From an uncultured Eubacteriales bacterium (GTDB taxonomy: Bacteria > Bacillota > Clostridia > Oscillospirales > Oscillospiraceae): a DNA stretch of 33,901 nucleotides. How positions within the stretch are numbered: position 1 is the stretch's first letter; each line of letters opens with the position of its first letter. The stretch lies in the NCBI GenBank assembly GCA_900319465.1, contig ONOL01000018.1, forward strand, positions 1 through 33,901. The letters run 5' to 3'. Both the position numbers and the translations under genes were made by a program. The notes beneath the pieces are model-generated. The model saw nothing but the letters and a program-made list of their open reading frames with translations, was not told the DNA's origin and made no database searches. Shown here piece after piece: positions 23,103 through 31,536 of the stretch.

Positions 23103-24368
23103 ATGCGTCGTCAATTCCATTGGGATAAAAAGTATCTGTACTGGGGCGTCACCGCTTTTCTGGTGATCGCCGCGGCGATCGTGTTTTATCTGGCGCTGAG
23201 TTATCTTTCTGTGCTGGGGGCGGGGATCAAGCGCCTGTTCGGCATTCTGGGACCCTTCGTATGGGGCCTCGTGCTCAGCTACCTGCTGAACCCGCTGACG
23301 CGGGGGATCGAACGCCACCTTTTCCAGCCGCTGGCGAAACGCCTGTATAAGGGCAAGCGCGCCGCGAAGGCCGAGGGCTTCGCCCGCGGCATGGCGGTGC
23401 TGGCGTCGGAGATCGTGCTGCTGGCCGTGATCGTCGCCCTGTTCTATCTGATCCTGCCGCAGTTGTACAGCAGCATCGTCATGATCGTCGACAACAGCCC
23501 GATTTATATCGCGAACCTCACCAAATGGGTCGAGCAGACGCTGCAGGACTTCCCCGAACTGGAGACCTACATATCCGACGCCCTGCAGTCCATCAATACC
23601 AACGTGATGGACTGGGCGCGCACGACGCTGCTGCCGGGGCTCGGCAGCATGGTCAGCAATCTGACCGCCGGCCTGGCCTACGTGGTCAAGGGCGTCTACA
23701 ACCTGATCATCGGCATCATCGTTTCGGTCTATATCCTCAGCAATATGGAGCGCTTCATCGCCGGGGTGCGCCGCCTGACCTACAGCCTCTTCGGCATCGA
23801 GACCGCCGAAAAGATCCGCGACGGCCTTGCCTTCACGGACAAGACCTTTATGGGCTTCATCAACGGCAAGCTCCTCGATTCGGCGATCATCGGCCTGATC
23901 TGCTACATCGTCTGCGCCATCCTGAATATGCCCTACGCCCTGCTCGTCAGCGTGATCGTGGGCGTGACGAATATCATCCCCTTCTTCGGCCCCTTCATCG
24001 GCGCGGTGCCCTCCGCGCTCATCATCCTGATGGTGGATCCGATGAAAACGCTGATCTTCGTGATCTTTATCATCGTGCTGCAGCAGATCGACGGCAACCT
24101 CATCGGACCGAAGATCCTCGGCAGCTCCATCGGCATCAACGGCTTCTGGGTCATGTTCTCGATCATCCTCGGCGCCGGCCTGTTCGGCTTCTGGGGCATG
24201 CTTTTGGGCGTGCCGGTGTTTGTGCTGATCTACACGCTGATCGACGGCGCGGTGGTCAAAAAGCTCAAAAAAAGCGATCTCCCGTGGGAGACCGCCGAAT
24301 ATGTGGATCTGGAAAGCATTGACCCCGTGACCCGGGAGATCATCAAAAAGCCCGAGGCGGAGGAGTAG
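23103..24368 (+). CDS. AI-2E / PerM-family membrane transporter
   Basis: A 421-residue polytopic protein of the AI-2 exporter / PerM family. Hydrophobic segments are seen at about 13-40, 48-65, 97-125, 200-225, 262-290, 295-320 and 350-385. The family hallmark FVWGLVLSYLLNPL near the N-terminus and the C-terminal GVTNIIPFFGPFIGAVPS and QQIDGNLIGPKILG motifs are all present. Members export autoinducer-2 or other small molecules, and some are Na+/H+ antiporters; the cargo here is unknown. GGAGG lies just before the ATG. It is convergent with the cysteine desulfurase gene, with only a weak, imperfect hairpin between them. Confidence 0.9.
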   Translation: MRRQFHWDKKYLYWGVTAFLVIAAAIVFYLALSYLSVLGAGIKRLFGILGPFVWGLVLSYLLNPLTRGIERHLFQPLAKRLYKGKRAAKAEGFARGMAVLASEIVLLAVIVALFYLILPQLYSSIVMIVDNSPIYIANLTKWVEQTLQDFPELETYISDALQSINTNVMDWARTTLLPGLGSMVSNLTAGLAYVVKGVYNLIIGIIVSVYILSNMERFIAGVRRLTYSLFGIETAEKIRDGLAFTDKTFMGFINGKLLDSAIIGLICYIVCAILNMPYALLVSVIVGVTNIIPFFGPFIGAVPSALIILMVDPMKTLIFVIFIIVLQQIDGNLIGPKILGSSIGINGFWVMFSIILGAGLFGFWGMLLGVPVFVLIYTLIDGAVVKKLKKSDLPWETAEYVDLESIDPVTREIIKKPEAEE

Positions 24369-24428
24369 CGCCAGACTGTCGGGAGAAAACGCTCTTCCCG
24401 GCGTCCGGTGCTGACGGCTTTGCGAGGC

Positions 24429-25559
24429 TCACCGGTGCCGCAGGCATGCGCGGGCGTCGATAAGCCCCTGGCAAAGCGCGTCCACGTCCTCCTGCGTCGT
24501 TTCGCGGGACAGCCCGACGCGGATGGCGCCGTCGATCGTCTTCGCGTCCAGCCCGATGGCTTCCAATACATGGCTCCGCCCGCCCTTCTTGCAGGCGGAG
24601 CTTTTTGACACGTAGATCTCCCTCGCCTCGAGGAAGTTCATCAGCACCTCGCTGCGGAAGCCCGGCAGGGAGAGGGAGAGGATATGCGGCGCGTCGGTGG
24701 GGATATGGCGCAGCTCCGGGATCGCGGCTTCGAGCCGTTCGACGATCCCGCGCTTATACGCGGCCATGCGCGCGGTGTTCTCCGCCATCCCCGCCTTGCC
24801 GACGGCGCAGGCGGCGCCGAAGGCCGCGATCTGCGGCATGGCCTCGGTTCCCGCGCGCCGGCCGTCCTCCTGTCCGCCGCCGAGCACGAAGGGCTTGAGG
24901 CGCAGGCCGCTTTTCACGTACAGCGCGCCGACGCCCTTCGGGGCGTGGATCTTATGGCCGCTGACGCTGATCATATCCGCGCCGAGGCTTTTGGGCGTAA
25001 AGGGGACTTTGAGAAAGGCCTGCACCGCGTCGGTGTGCAGCAGGGCGGGGGAAGCCGCCTCGCGCAAGACGCGGGAGACGCCCGCGATATCGGTGACGGC
25101 GCCGGTCTCGTTGTTCACAAGCATCAGGCTCACGAGCACGGTATCCGCCCGCAGGGCCTCCCTGACGGCCGGGACGGGGATGGCGCCGCTGCTTTCCGGC
25201 ATGAGCCGCGTCACCTCGAAGCCGCGGGCCTCCAGCTCGTCAAGGCTCCTGCGGATCGCGTCGTGTTCCACGGCGGAGCTGACGATATGCCGGCCCTTCC
25301 GTTTCATGGCCTCCGCGCCGGCCAGCAGCGCCCAGTTGTCGCTTTCGGAGCCGCAGGAGGTAAAGACAAGCTCCTTCGGCTGGCAGCCCAGCGCGTCGGC
25401 GACCTGCCTGCGGCTCTGCTCCAGCAGCTTCTTTGCCTCGCGGCCGGGGGTGTGGGTGGAGCTGGGATTGCCGTAGACCTCCGTCATGGCGCGCAGGGCG
25501 GCTTCCGCCGCTTCCGGGCAGACCTTCGTGGTGGCGGAGTTATCCAGATAATGATCCAT
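24429..25559 (-). CDS. Cysteine desulfurase (NifS/IscS family)
   Basis: A 376-residue pyridoxal-phosphate enzyme that takes sulfur from cysteine as a persulfide for Fe-S clusters or tRNA thiolation. Typical marks: start YLDNSATT, GNPSSTH, H99 (SAVEHDA), NNETG, the PLP lysine K203 in SGHKIHAPKG, the GGGQEDGRRAGTE loop, and the sulfur-carrying C323 in SKSSACKKG. The short active loop (type II-like SSAC with KKG) should be noted. The start at 25559 has AAAGGA six bases before it. It is divergent from mtaB, which needs sulfur. Confidence 0.93.
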   Translation of the reverse strand: MDHYLDNSATTKVCPEAAEAALRAMTEVYGNPSSTHTPGREAKKLLEQSRRQVADALGCQPKELVFTSCGSESDNWALLAGAEAMKRKGRHIVSSAVEHDAIRRSLDELEARGFEVTRLMPESSGAIPVPAVREALRADTVLVSLMLVNNETGAVTDIAGVSRVLREAASPALLHTDAVQAFLKVPFTPKSLGADMISVSGHKIHAPKGVGALYVKSGLRLKPFVLGGGQEDGRRAGTEAMPQIAAFGAACAVGKAGMAENTARMAAYKRGIVERLEAAIPELRHIPTDAPHILSLSLPGFRSEVLMNFLEAREIYVSKSSACKKGGRSHVLEAIGLDAKTIDGAIRVGLSRETTQEDVDALCQGLIDARACLRHR

Positions 25560-25578
25560 GTTCGATCCTTTCCTTTTT

Positions 25579-25604
25579 GCCTCCCCGGCGCAAGGGGAGG
25601 CGGC
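25579..25604. repeat. Shortened copy of the CCTCCCC palindromic repeat
   Basis: TTGCCTCCCC-ggcgcaa-GGGGAGGCGGC repeats the first hairpin of the element at 13113-13161. Both copies stand the same short distance upstream of a minus-strand start codon. Confidence 0.6.
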
Positions 25605-25701
25605 ATGCAGGGCCGGCGGGGCCGCGCAGGCGTTTGCCGCGCCCGGAAAGCAGTTCTTTGTTATGTTTGCACAGCCCCGCAACCATGGCTTTGCCGTGAC
25701 T

Positions 25702-25721
25702 GCCCCTGCACAGAGAGGGGC
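25702..25721 (+). other. Small hairpin before the mtaB ribosome site
   Basis: GCCCCT (25702-25707) pairs with AGGGGC (25716-25721), ending four bases before the AAGGAG of mtaB. It could modulate translation; no promoter for mtaB is clear by eye. Confidence 0.4.
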
Positions 25722-25736
25722 CTGTAAGGAGATTGT

Positions 25737-27020
25737 ATGAAGTACATTATAACCACTCTTGGCTGCAAGGTCAACCAATATGAGACGCAGGCGATGGAAG
25801 CGATGCTGCAGGCCGACGGGCATGAGAGCGCGGCTCCGGGGGAACTCGCGGACGCCGTGATCGTCAACACCTGTGCGGTCACCGCCGAGTCCGGGCGCAA
25901 GTCCCGCCAGACCATCCGCCGCCTGCGGGACGAGAACCCGGGCGCGGTTGTGGCGGTCTCCGGCTGCTACTCGCAGCTCAGCCCGGAGGAGAGCGCGGAG
26001 ATCGGCGCGGACGTGATCTTCGGCACCAACGACCGCGCTGGCTTCGTGCGCGCCGTGGAAAAGGCGGCCGAGAAAGGCGGGGGCAGCCGCGAGATCGACG
26101 CGCCCTTCCGCCGCCGGGAGTTCGAGGTGCTGCCCGCCGGGGCGGTCTCAGGACGGACGCGCGCTATGCTGAAGATCCAGGACGGCTGCGTCAACTTCTG
26201 CTCCTACTGCATCATCCCTTACACCCGCGGCCGGCTCCGCAGCCTGCCGGCGAAGGACGCCGCACGCGAGACCCGCCGCATCCGGGACGAGGGCTACCGC
26301 GAGCTGGTGCTGACCGGGATCGAGGTCGCCTCCTACGGCGCCGACCTGCCCGGAAAGCCCGGCCTGGCCGACCTGATTGAGCTTGTCGCCGCAAACGCCG
26401 GGGATATGCGCCTGCGCCTCGGCTCGCTCGAGCCCACGGTCGTCACCGAGGACTTTTGCCGCCGCCTGGCGGCGACGGGGAAGCTCTGCCGCCATTTCCA
26501 TCTTTCGCTCCAGTCCGGCTGCGACCGGACCCTGAAGGCGATGAACCGCAAGTACGACACAGCGCGGTTTACCGCCGTCACGGAGCTGCTGCGCCGGTAT
26601 TTCCCGGGCTGCGCGCTGACCACCGACCTGATTACCGGCTTTCCCGGCGAGACGGACGAGGACCACCGCGAAACGCTCGCCTTTATCGGGAAGTGCGCCT
26701 TCGCGGATATGCACATCTTCCCGTATTCCCGCCGCCCCGGCACCCCGGCGGACAAGATGCCAGACCAGTGTCCCAACGCCCTCAAGGCCAGCCGCGCCCA
26801 CGAGGCGCAGGCGGCGGCGCAGCGGATGCACCGGGCTTTTCTGGACGCGAGCGTAGGCCGGACCCTGCCCGTCCTGTTCGAGACCGCGCAGGAGGGGAGC
26901 GTCGGCCACAGCGACACCTACCAGCTCGTGCGCGTGCCGGAGACGGGGCTTCGCGGCCAGCTTCGGAACGTGCGCGTGACCAGCGTTGAAAATGACGTTT
27001 TACTGGGCGAAATCGTTTGA
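25737..27020 (+). CDS. mtaB: tRNA t6A37 methylthiotransferase
   Basis: A 427-residue radical-SAM enzyme that adds a methylthio group to N6-threonylcarbamoyladenosine at tRNA position 37. The N-terminal UPF0004 domain carries cluster cysteines C10, C46 and C77. The radical-SAM motif is C151-x3-C155-x2-C158. The start TTLGCKVNQYETQ is the MtaB form (MiaB reads differently). A C-terminal TRAM-like domain (about 365-427) binds tRNA. AAGGAG lies five bases before the ATG. Two 4Fe-4S clusters and sulfur supply are needed, which fits the divergent cysteine desulfurase. Confidence 0.93.
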   Translation: MKYIITTLGCKVNQYETQAMEAMLQADGHESAAPGELADAVIVNTCAVTAESGRKSRQTIRRLRDENPGAVVAVSGCYSQLSPEESAEIGADVIFGTNDRAGFVRAVEKAAEKGGGSREIDAPFRRREFEVLPAGAVSGRTRAMLKIQDGCVNFCSYCIIPYTRGRLRSLPAKDAARETRRIRDEGYRELVLTGIEVASYGADLPGKPGLADLIELVAANAGDMRLRLGSLEPTVVTEDFCRRLAATGKLCRHFHLSLQSGCDRTLKAMNRKYDTARFTAVTELLRRYFPGCALTTDLITGFPGETDEDHRETLAFIGKCAFADMHIFPYSRRPGTPADKMPDQCPNALKASRAHEAQAAAQRMHRAFLDASVGRTLPVLFETAQEGSVGHSDTYQLVRVPETGLRGQLRNVRVTSVENDVLLGEIV

Positions 27021-27045
27021 CATATTCGACAAAATATCATATACT
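27017..27045 (+). promoter_or_regulatory. Promoter for the serC operon
   Basis: Consensus TTGACA (27017-27022), 17-base spacer, TATACT (27040-27045). The -35 includes the TGA stop of mtaB, so the promoter is embedded in the end of that gene. The leader is about 80 bases. Confidence 0.88.
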
Positions 27046-27134
27046 GTTTTGGTGAAATTTCCAGAACCGATTGGGAAACGGCTCGTGCAGCGGAGGCCGC
27101 CGCGCGGATCGTTTCATAAAGAGAGGGAGCTGCT

Positions 27135-28217
27135 ATGGCCAGAGAACAGGTGTTCAATTTTTCCGCCGGCCCGTCGGTGCTGCCCGCGTCCGCGCTGGAG
27201 CGCGCGAAGGCGGACCTGCTCGATTACCGCGGCTGCGGTATGTCCGTGATGGAGATGAGCCACCGGAGTCCGATGTTCCAGGAGATCTTTGACTCCACCA
27301 AGCAGAAGCTGAAGGAAGCGCTCTCGGTGCCCGACAGCCATGAGATCCTCTTCCTGCAGGGCGGCGCGACGCTGCAGTTTGCGGCCATCCCGATGAACCT
27401 CATCGAGGGCGGCACGGCCGACTACGCCGTGACCGGGAACTTCTCCCACAAAGCGGCCGCGGAGGCCGAAAAGTACGGCACGGTGCACGTTGCGGCAAGC
27501 ACCGCCGACACCGGCCACGACCGCATCCCGGCGCAGGAGGAGCTCCGCCTCAGCGCCGATGCGAAGTATTTCTACTACTGTGCGAACAACACGATCTACG
27601 GGACCGAGTGGCAGTATGTGCCCCGGACGGCGGCGCCGCTGGTCTGCGATATGTCCTCCGACATCCTCTCCAAGCCCGTGGACGTGAGCCGATACGGCCT
27701 CATCTACGCCGGGGCGCAGAAGAACATGGCGCCTGCGGGCCTGACCGTCGTGATCCTCGACAAGGCCCTCTGCGGCCGCGAGCTGCCCTTTACCCCCGAG
27801 ATCATGAGCTACCGGACGCTTGTGAAGCACGATTCCATGCTCAACACCCCGCCCTGCTGGTGCATCTACATGCTCGGCCTCGTGCTGGACTGGCTGGCCG
27901 AACAGGGGGGCGTGAAGGGGATGGAGCAGATCAAACGGGCGCGCGCCGCGAAGCTCTATGACTTTCTCGACAACAGCGCCCTCTACCGCGCCCACGCCCT
28001 GCCAGGCAGCCGCAGCGACATGAACGTGACCTTCCGCACCGACAGCAAAGAGCTGGACGCGGAATTCGTCAAGGGAGCCGCTGCCCGCGGCCTTGTGAAC
28101 GTCAAGGGCCACCGGATCACCGGCGGTATGCGCGCGAGCCTCTACAACGCCATGCCCATGGAGGGCGTGGACGCTCTGATCGCCTATATGAAGGAGTTTG
28201 AACGAGATCATGTTTAA
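27135..28217 (+). CDS. serC: Phosphoserine aminotransferase
   Basis: SerC converts 3-phosphohydroxypyruvate and glutamate to phosphoserine, the second step of serine synthesis. The 360-residue product opens with FNFSAGPSVLP, has MSHRSPMF, the phosphate-binding FLQGGATLQFA, the PLP lysine K196 in YAGAQKNMAPAG, and the closing GHRITGGMRASLYNAMP. Length and order are typical. GAGGGAG lies a few bases before the ATG. Its 3' end overlaps the start of serA. Confidence 0.96.
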   Translation: MAREQVFNFSAGPSVLPASALERAKADLLDYRGCGMSVMEMSHRSPMFQEIFDSTKQKLKEALSVPDSHEILFLQGGATLQFAAIPMNLIEGGTADYAVTGNFSHKAAAEAEKYGTVHVAASTADTGHDRIPAQEELRLSADAKYFYYCANNTIYGTEWQYVPRTAAPLVCDMSSDILSKPVDVSRYGLIYAGAQKNMAPAGLTVVILDKALCGRELPFTPEIMSYRTLVKHDSMLNTPPCWCIYMLGLVLDWLAEQGGVKGMEQIKRARAAKLYDFLDNSALYRAHALPGSRSDMNVTFRTDSKELDAEFVKGAAARGLVNVKGHRITGGMRASLYNAMPMEGVDALIAYMKEFERDHV

Positions 28218-29373
28218 GATCAAAACCATGAACGCCATCGCCCCCGCCGGGATCGAAACGCTGGAGCGCCGGGGCTGCACCGTCGGGGAGAACGTGGAAG
28301 CGCCCGAGGGCATCCTGCTGCGTTCGGCCGACCTGCACGAGTACCCGATGAACCGGGAGCTTCTCGCCATCGCCAGAGCCGGAGCGGGCTACAACAACAT
28401 CCCCGTCGCCGAGTGCGCCAACCGCGGCATCGTGGTCTTCAACGCCCCCGGCGCCAACGCTGTGGCCGTCAAGGAGCAGGAGATCGCCTCGCTGGTGCTG
28501 GCCTCCCGCGACGTGCTGGGCAGTATCGACTATGTGAAATCCATCGCCGACAAGGGCGAGGAGATCCCGAAGCTCGTGGAGAAGGGCAAGTCCGCCTTCA
28601 CCGGGCCGGAGCTCATGGGCAAGTCCATCGGCGTGATCGGCCTCGGCGCCGTCGGCGCGCTGGTCGCCAACGCGGCCGTGAGCCTCGATATGCAGGTCTG
28701 GGGCTACGATCCCTTCATGTCCGTGGACGCCGCCTGGCGCCTGAGCCGCGCGGTGCTGCACGCCTCCACGCTCGACGAGATCTTTGAAAACTGCGATTAC
28801 ATCAGCATCAACGTCCCCCATACCGAGAGCACCCACCATATGCTCAACGACGAGGCCTTCTCCAAGATGCGCGACGGGGTGCGCATCATCAACGAGAGCC
28901 GCGCCGAGGTGGTGGACGACGAGGCCATGACCCGCGCGCTGCAGAGCGGCAGGGTCGCCAAGTATGTCACCGACTTCCCCAATGAGGTCATCCTTAAGGC
29001 GCCCAACGTGATCGCCCTGCCCCATATCGGCGCCTGCACGCCCGAGAGCGAGGACCGCTGCGCCGTCATGGCCGCCGAGGAGATGTACGATTACCTCCTC
29101 AACGGCAACATCCGCAACAGCGTCAACCTGCCCGACGTGTCCCTGAGCCGCATGGGCGTCTGCCGTCTGTGCGTCATCCACCACAACGTGCCCCGCATGA
29201 TCACAAGCATCCTCGACTTCATCAGCCAGAAGAACATCAACGTCGAGCACATGATCAACAAGCCCCGCGGCGGCTACGCCGTGACCATCGTGGATCTGTC
29301 CGAGCCCATCGGCGAAGACGTGGCCGACGCGATCCGCCGCATGAACGACGTGGTGAGGGTGCGCGTGATATGA
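28210..29373 (+). CDS. serA: D-3-phosphoglycerate dehydrogenase with ACT domain
   Basis: SerA oxidises 3-phosphoglycerate to phosphohydroxypyruvate with NAD, the first step of serine synthesis. In 387 residues: substrate domain with RAGAGYNNIPV (56-66), NAD loop G144-L-G-A-V-G149, catalytic R231 in NESRAEVVD and H272 in PHIGACT, and a C-terminal ACT domain (about 317-387) that usually gives serine feedback. The ATG at 28210 lies within the serC end; an upstream TTG is possible but too close to AAGGAG. Both serine genes are thus translated together. Confidence 0.93.
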   Translation: MFKIKTMNAIAPAGIETLERRGCTVGENVEAPEGILLRSADLHEYPMNRELLAIARAGAGYNNIPVAECANRGIVVFNAPGANAVAVKEQEIASLVLASRDVLGSIDYVKSIADKGEEIPKLVEKGKSAFTGPELMGKSIGVIGLGAVGALVANAAVSLDMQVWGYDPFMSVDAAWRLSRAVLHASTLDEIFENCDYISINVPHTESTHHMLNDEAFSKMRDGVRIINESRAEVVDDEAMTRALQSGRVAKYVTDFPNEVILKAPNVIALPHIGACTPESEDRCAVMAAEEMYDYLLNGNIRNSVNLPDVSLSRMGVCRLCVIHHNVPRMITSILDFISQKNINVEHMINKPRGGYAVTIVDLSEPIGEDVADAIRRMNDVVRVRVI

Positions 29374-30047
29374 AAAGGATCGGCATGCTGGTCGCCGTGG
29401 AGATGGGAGCCGTGCTCTCCCGCTACGGCAAGGCCATGGCGGAGGAGACGCGCTGCGGCTTCCGGGTGTTCACCTATGACATGGGGGAGTACCTGCTGTA
29501 CGTAATCGGCTCCGGCGCGGGCGAGATCGCCGCGGCCGCCGCCTGCCAGCTCCTGATCGACCGCTATGAGGCGGAGCTGGTGGTGAATTTCGGCGTGGTG
29601 GGGGGACTCACCGCGGAGATGGCCCGGACCAAAACCTGTGTGGTCGAGAAGGTCGTGCACTACGACTTCGACACCAGCGCCTACGACGGCACCGTGCCCG
29701 GCCAGTACTGCGAGTATCCGGACGTGTACCTGCCTGCGACGGCTGAGCTTGTAAGACGGGCGAGAGAGATCGCGCCCGAGCTCAAGCCTGTGATCTGCGC
29801 CTCGGCGGACAAGTTCGTCGACGGCAAAGAGGCCAAGAGCGCCCTGCATGAGCGCTTCGGTGCCGACATCTGCGAGATGGAGGCCGCGGCCGTGGTGCTC
29901 ACCTGCAACCGAAGCGGCGTGCCCTGCCTGCTCATCAAGACCGTTTCCGACGGGCTTGCCGGCGGGGCGGAAGAGTTCGGCGTCGCCCTGCGGCATACCT
30001 CCGAGCTCTGCCTCGCGGTGGCCGATAAGATTATCAGAGAACTGTAA
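29370..30047 (+). CDS. 5'-methylthioadenosine / S-adenosylhomocysteine nucleosidase-like
   Basis: A 225-residue member of the PNP/UDP phosphorylase superfamily. Catalytic marks of MTA/SAH nucleosidase are in place: E11 (LVAVEMGA), the GSGAGEIAAAAA loop, E171 in EMEAAAV and D194 in VSDGLAGG. It would hydrolyse SAH or MTA to adenine and a thio-sugar, keeping methylation going. Another nucleoside substrate is possible. The ATG overlaps the serA stop (ATGA), placing it third in the serC-serA operon. Confidence 0.88.
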   Translation: MKRIGMLVAVEMGAVLSRYGKAMAEETRCGFRVFTYDMGEYLLYVIGSGAGEIAAAAACQLLIDRYEAELVVNFGVVGGLTAEMARTKTCVVEKVVHYDFDTSAYDGTVPGQYCEYPDVYLPATAELVRRAREIAPELKPVICASADKFVDGKEAKSALHERFGADICEMEAAAVVLTCNRSGVPCLLIKTVSDGLAGGAEEFGVALRHTSELCLAVADKIIREL

Positions 30048-30058
30048 ATACCGTGACT

Positions 30059-30139
30059 TTGTCATTCTGAGCGGCTGCAAGGCGGCGAAGCGTCTCAACG
30101 AGAGGCATCGGCGTCGCTGCGCTTCGTTCGGGGTGACAA
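30059..30139. repeat. Dispersed REP/MITE-like repeat
   Basis: An 81-base element bounded by TTGTCATTCTGAGC (30059-30072) and GTTCGGGGTGACAA (30126-30139), which pair end to end with G-U tolerance. The centre has further GC-rich complementary parts. Such TGTCATTCTGAGC...GGGTGACA elements are known by recall as intergenic repeats of gut Firmicutes. No coding capacity. Confidence 0.7.
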
Positions 30140-30205
30140 GTTTTTTAATACGATTAAAAGCGGCTACAAAAGCTTTCTGCCGGAGAATCGTAAAAGGAGG
30201 TTACT

Positions 30206-31381
30206 ATGACCGAAAAGCTCTATTACGCCGATGCGTATCTGCACGAATTCACCGCCCGTGTCACCGCCTGCGAGCCGGGGAAAACCGGCTTTTTCATCGA
30301 GCTGGACCGCACGGCCTTTTTTCCCGAGGGCGGCGGGCAGCCGGCGGACACCGGGACGATCGGCCCTGCGCGCGTCTGCGACGTGCAGGAGAAGGGCGGG
30401 CGCATCCTGCACAGCACCGACATGGCGCTGCCGGTGGGGGAGAGCTTCGCCTGCGCCCTCGACTGGGAGCAGCGCCGCCGCCGGATGCAGAACCACTCCG
30501 GCGAGCATGTATTTTCCGGCACGGTCCACCGCCTCTTCGGCCTCAACAACGTGGGCTTTCACATGGGGGAAGCGTGCATGACGATCGACTTCGACGGCGA
30601 GCTCGACGAAAAGGAGCTGCGGCGCGCCGAAGACGAGGCGAACGGGGCGGTGCGCGACAACCTCCCCATCCGCTGCTTCTTCCCGGCGCGGGAGGAGCTC
30701 GAACGGCTTTCCTACCGCAGCAAGAAGGAACTGGAGGGTGCGGTGCGGCTTGTGGAGATCGCCGGCGTCGACCTCTGCGCCTGCTGCGCGCCGCACGTGG
30801 CCGCCACCGGGGAGATCGGCCTCGTCAAGCTCCTCTCCGCGGAGCGGCACCGGGGCGGTGTGCGCCTGACGCTGCTGTGCGGGCTGGACGCGCTGGACGA
30901 TTACCGCCGGCGGCAGGAGGAGTCCGCCGCGGTATCGCGGCTGCTGAGCGTGCCGAAGGAGAAGATCGCCGAGGCCGTCGGGCGGCAGCTCGAGAACCAG
31001 ACGAGGCAGAAGGAGCGCATTGCGGGCCTCAGCATGGCGCTCTGCGCGCGCATGGCCGCGGCGCAGCCGGAGACTGCGGGCAACCTTGTCGTTTTTGACG
31101 AACTGCTCGACGAGATCGCGCAGCGCGAGCTCGTGAACCTCCTCATGGAAAAGTGCCGTATCGCGGCGGTCTTTTCCGCGGCCGAGGGCGGCTGGCGCTA
31201 CGTCATCGGCAGCCGCGCCGTCGACCTGCGCCGCTGCGCGAAGGAGATCAACGCCGGGATCGGCGGCCGCGGCGGCGGCAGCGGCGCCATGATCCGGGGG
31301 CGCGCCTCCGCCGACGCCGCGCAGATCGGCAACTTCCTGAAAAAATACAAAAGTTTAGACACTAATGACGAAAATGTATAA
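30206..31381 (+). CDS. Alanyl-tRNA editing protein, long AlaX type
   Basis: A 391-residue trans-editing protein that removes serine (or glycine) wrongly attached to tRNA-Ala. The N-terminal part resembles the beta-barrel of AlaRS (FFPEGGGQPADTG). The editing site holds the zinc ligands H97-x3-H101 and C193-x3-H197. A coiled-coil-prone segment (about 235-290) and a C-terminal DHHA1-like GGRGGGSGAMIRG domain (about 345-385) mark the long AlaX form. AAAGGAGG lies six bases before the ATG. A weak promoter (TTTTTA / TACAAA near 30142-30170) may serve it. Confidence 0.92.
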   Translation: MTEKLYYADAYLHEFTARVTACEPGKTGFFIELDRTAFFPEGGGQPADTGTIGPARVCDVQEKGGRILHSTDMALPVGESFACALDWEQRRRRMQNHSGEHVFSGTVHRLFGLNNVGFHMGEACMTIDFDGELDEKELRRAEDEANGAVRDNLPIRCFFPAREELERLSYRSKKELEGAVRLVEIAGVDLCACCAPHVAATGEIGLVKLLSAERHRGGVRLTLLCGLDALDDYRRRQEESAAVSRLLSVPKEKIAEAVGRQLENQTRQKERIAGLSMALCARMAAAQPETAGNLVVFDELLDEIAQRELVNLLMEKCRIAAVFSAAEGGWRYVIGSRAVDLRRCAKEINAGIGGRGGGSGAMIRGRASADAAQIGNFLKKYKSLDTNDENV

Positions 31382-31406
31382 CAAACGCCGGGAGAAATGA
31401 AATCTT

Positions 31407-31426
31407 TTTTGGCACTATTGCCAAAA
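31407..31426. promoter_or_regulatory. Palindrome upstream of the dehydratase promoter
   Basis: TTTTGGCA-CTAT-TGCCAAAA has perfect 8-bp arms and ends five bases before the -35. It lacks a following T-run, so an operator or activator site is likelier than a terminator. Confidence 0.65.
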
Positions 31427-31431
31427 GATAA

Positions 31432-31460
31432 TTGACAATTATCTGACGCGCGGATATAAT
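31432..31460 (+). promoter_or_regulatory. Consensus promoter of the dehydratase operon
   Basis: A perfect TTGACA (31432-31437), 17-base spacer and TATAAT (31455-31460). It is the best promoter in the window and lies about 75 bases before the GTG start. Confidence 0.93.
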
Positions 31461-31536
31461 AAATAGCGTGAAAGTGGGCGATTCTTGCCCTGTGACGAAT
31501 TGTCCAACAATCGGAAATGAATATGGAGGGTTATCT

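Noticed and set aside
24369-24428. Possible terminator between the permease and cysteine desulfurase genes
   Set aside because: The only stem (GTCGGG with CCCGGC) is imperfect and has no T-run.
27046-27134. Riboswitch or T-box in the serC leader
   Set aside because: Only about 80 bases; I see no T-box TGGNACC motif, no terminator and no known riboswitch core.
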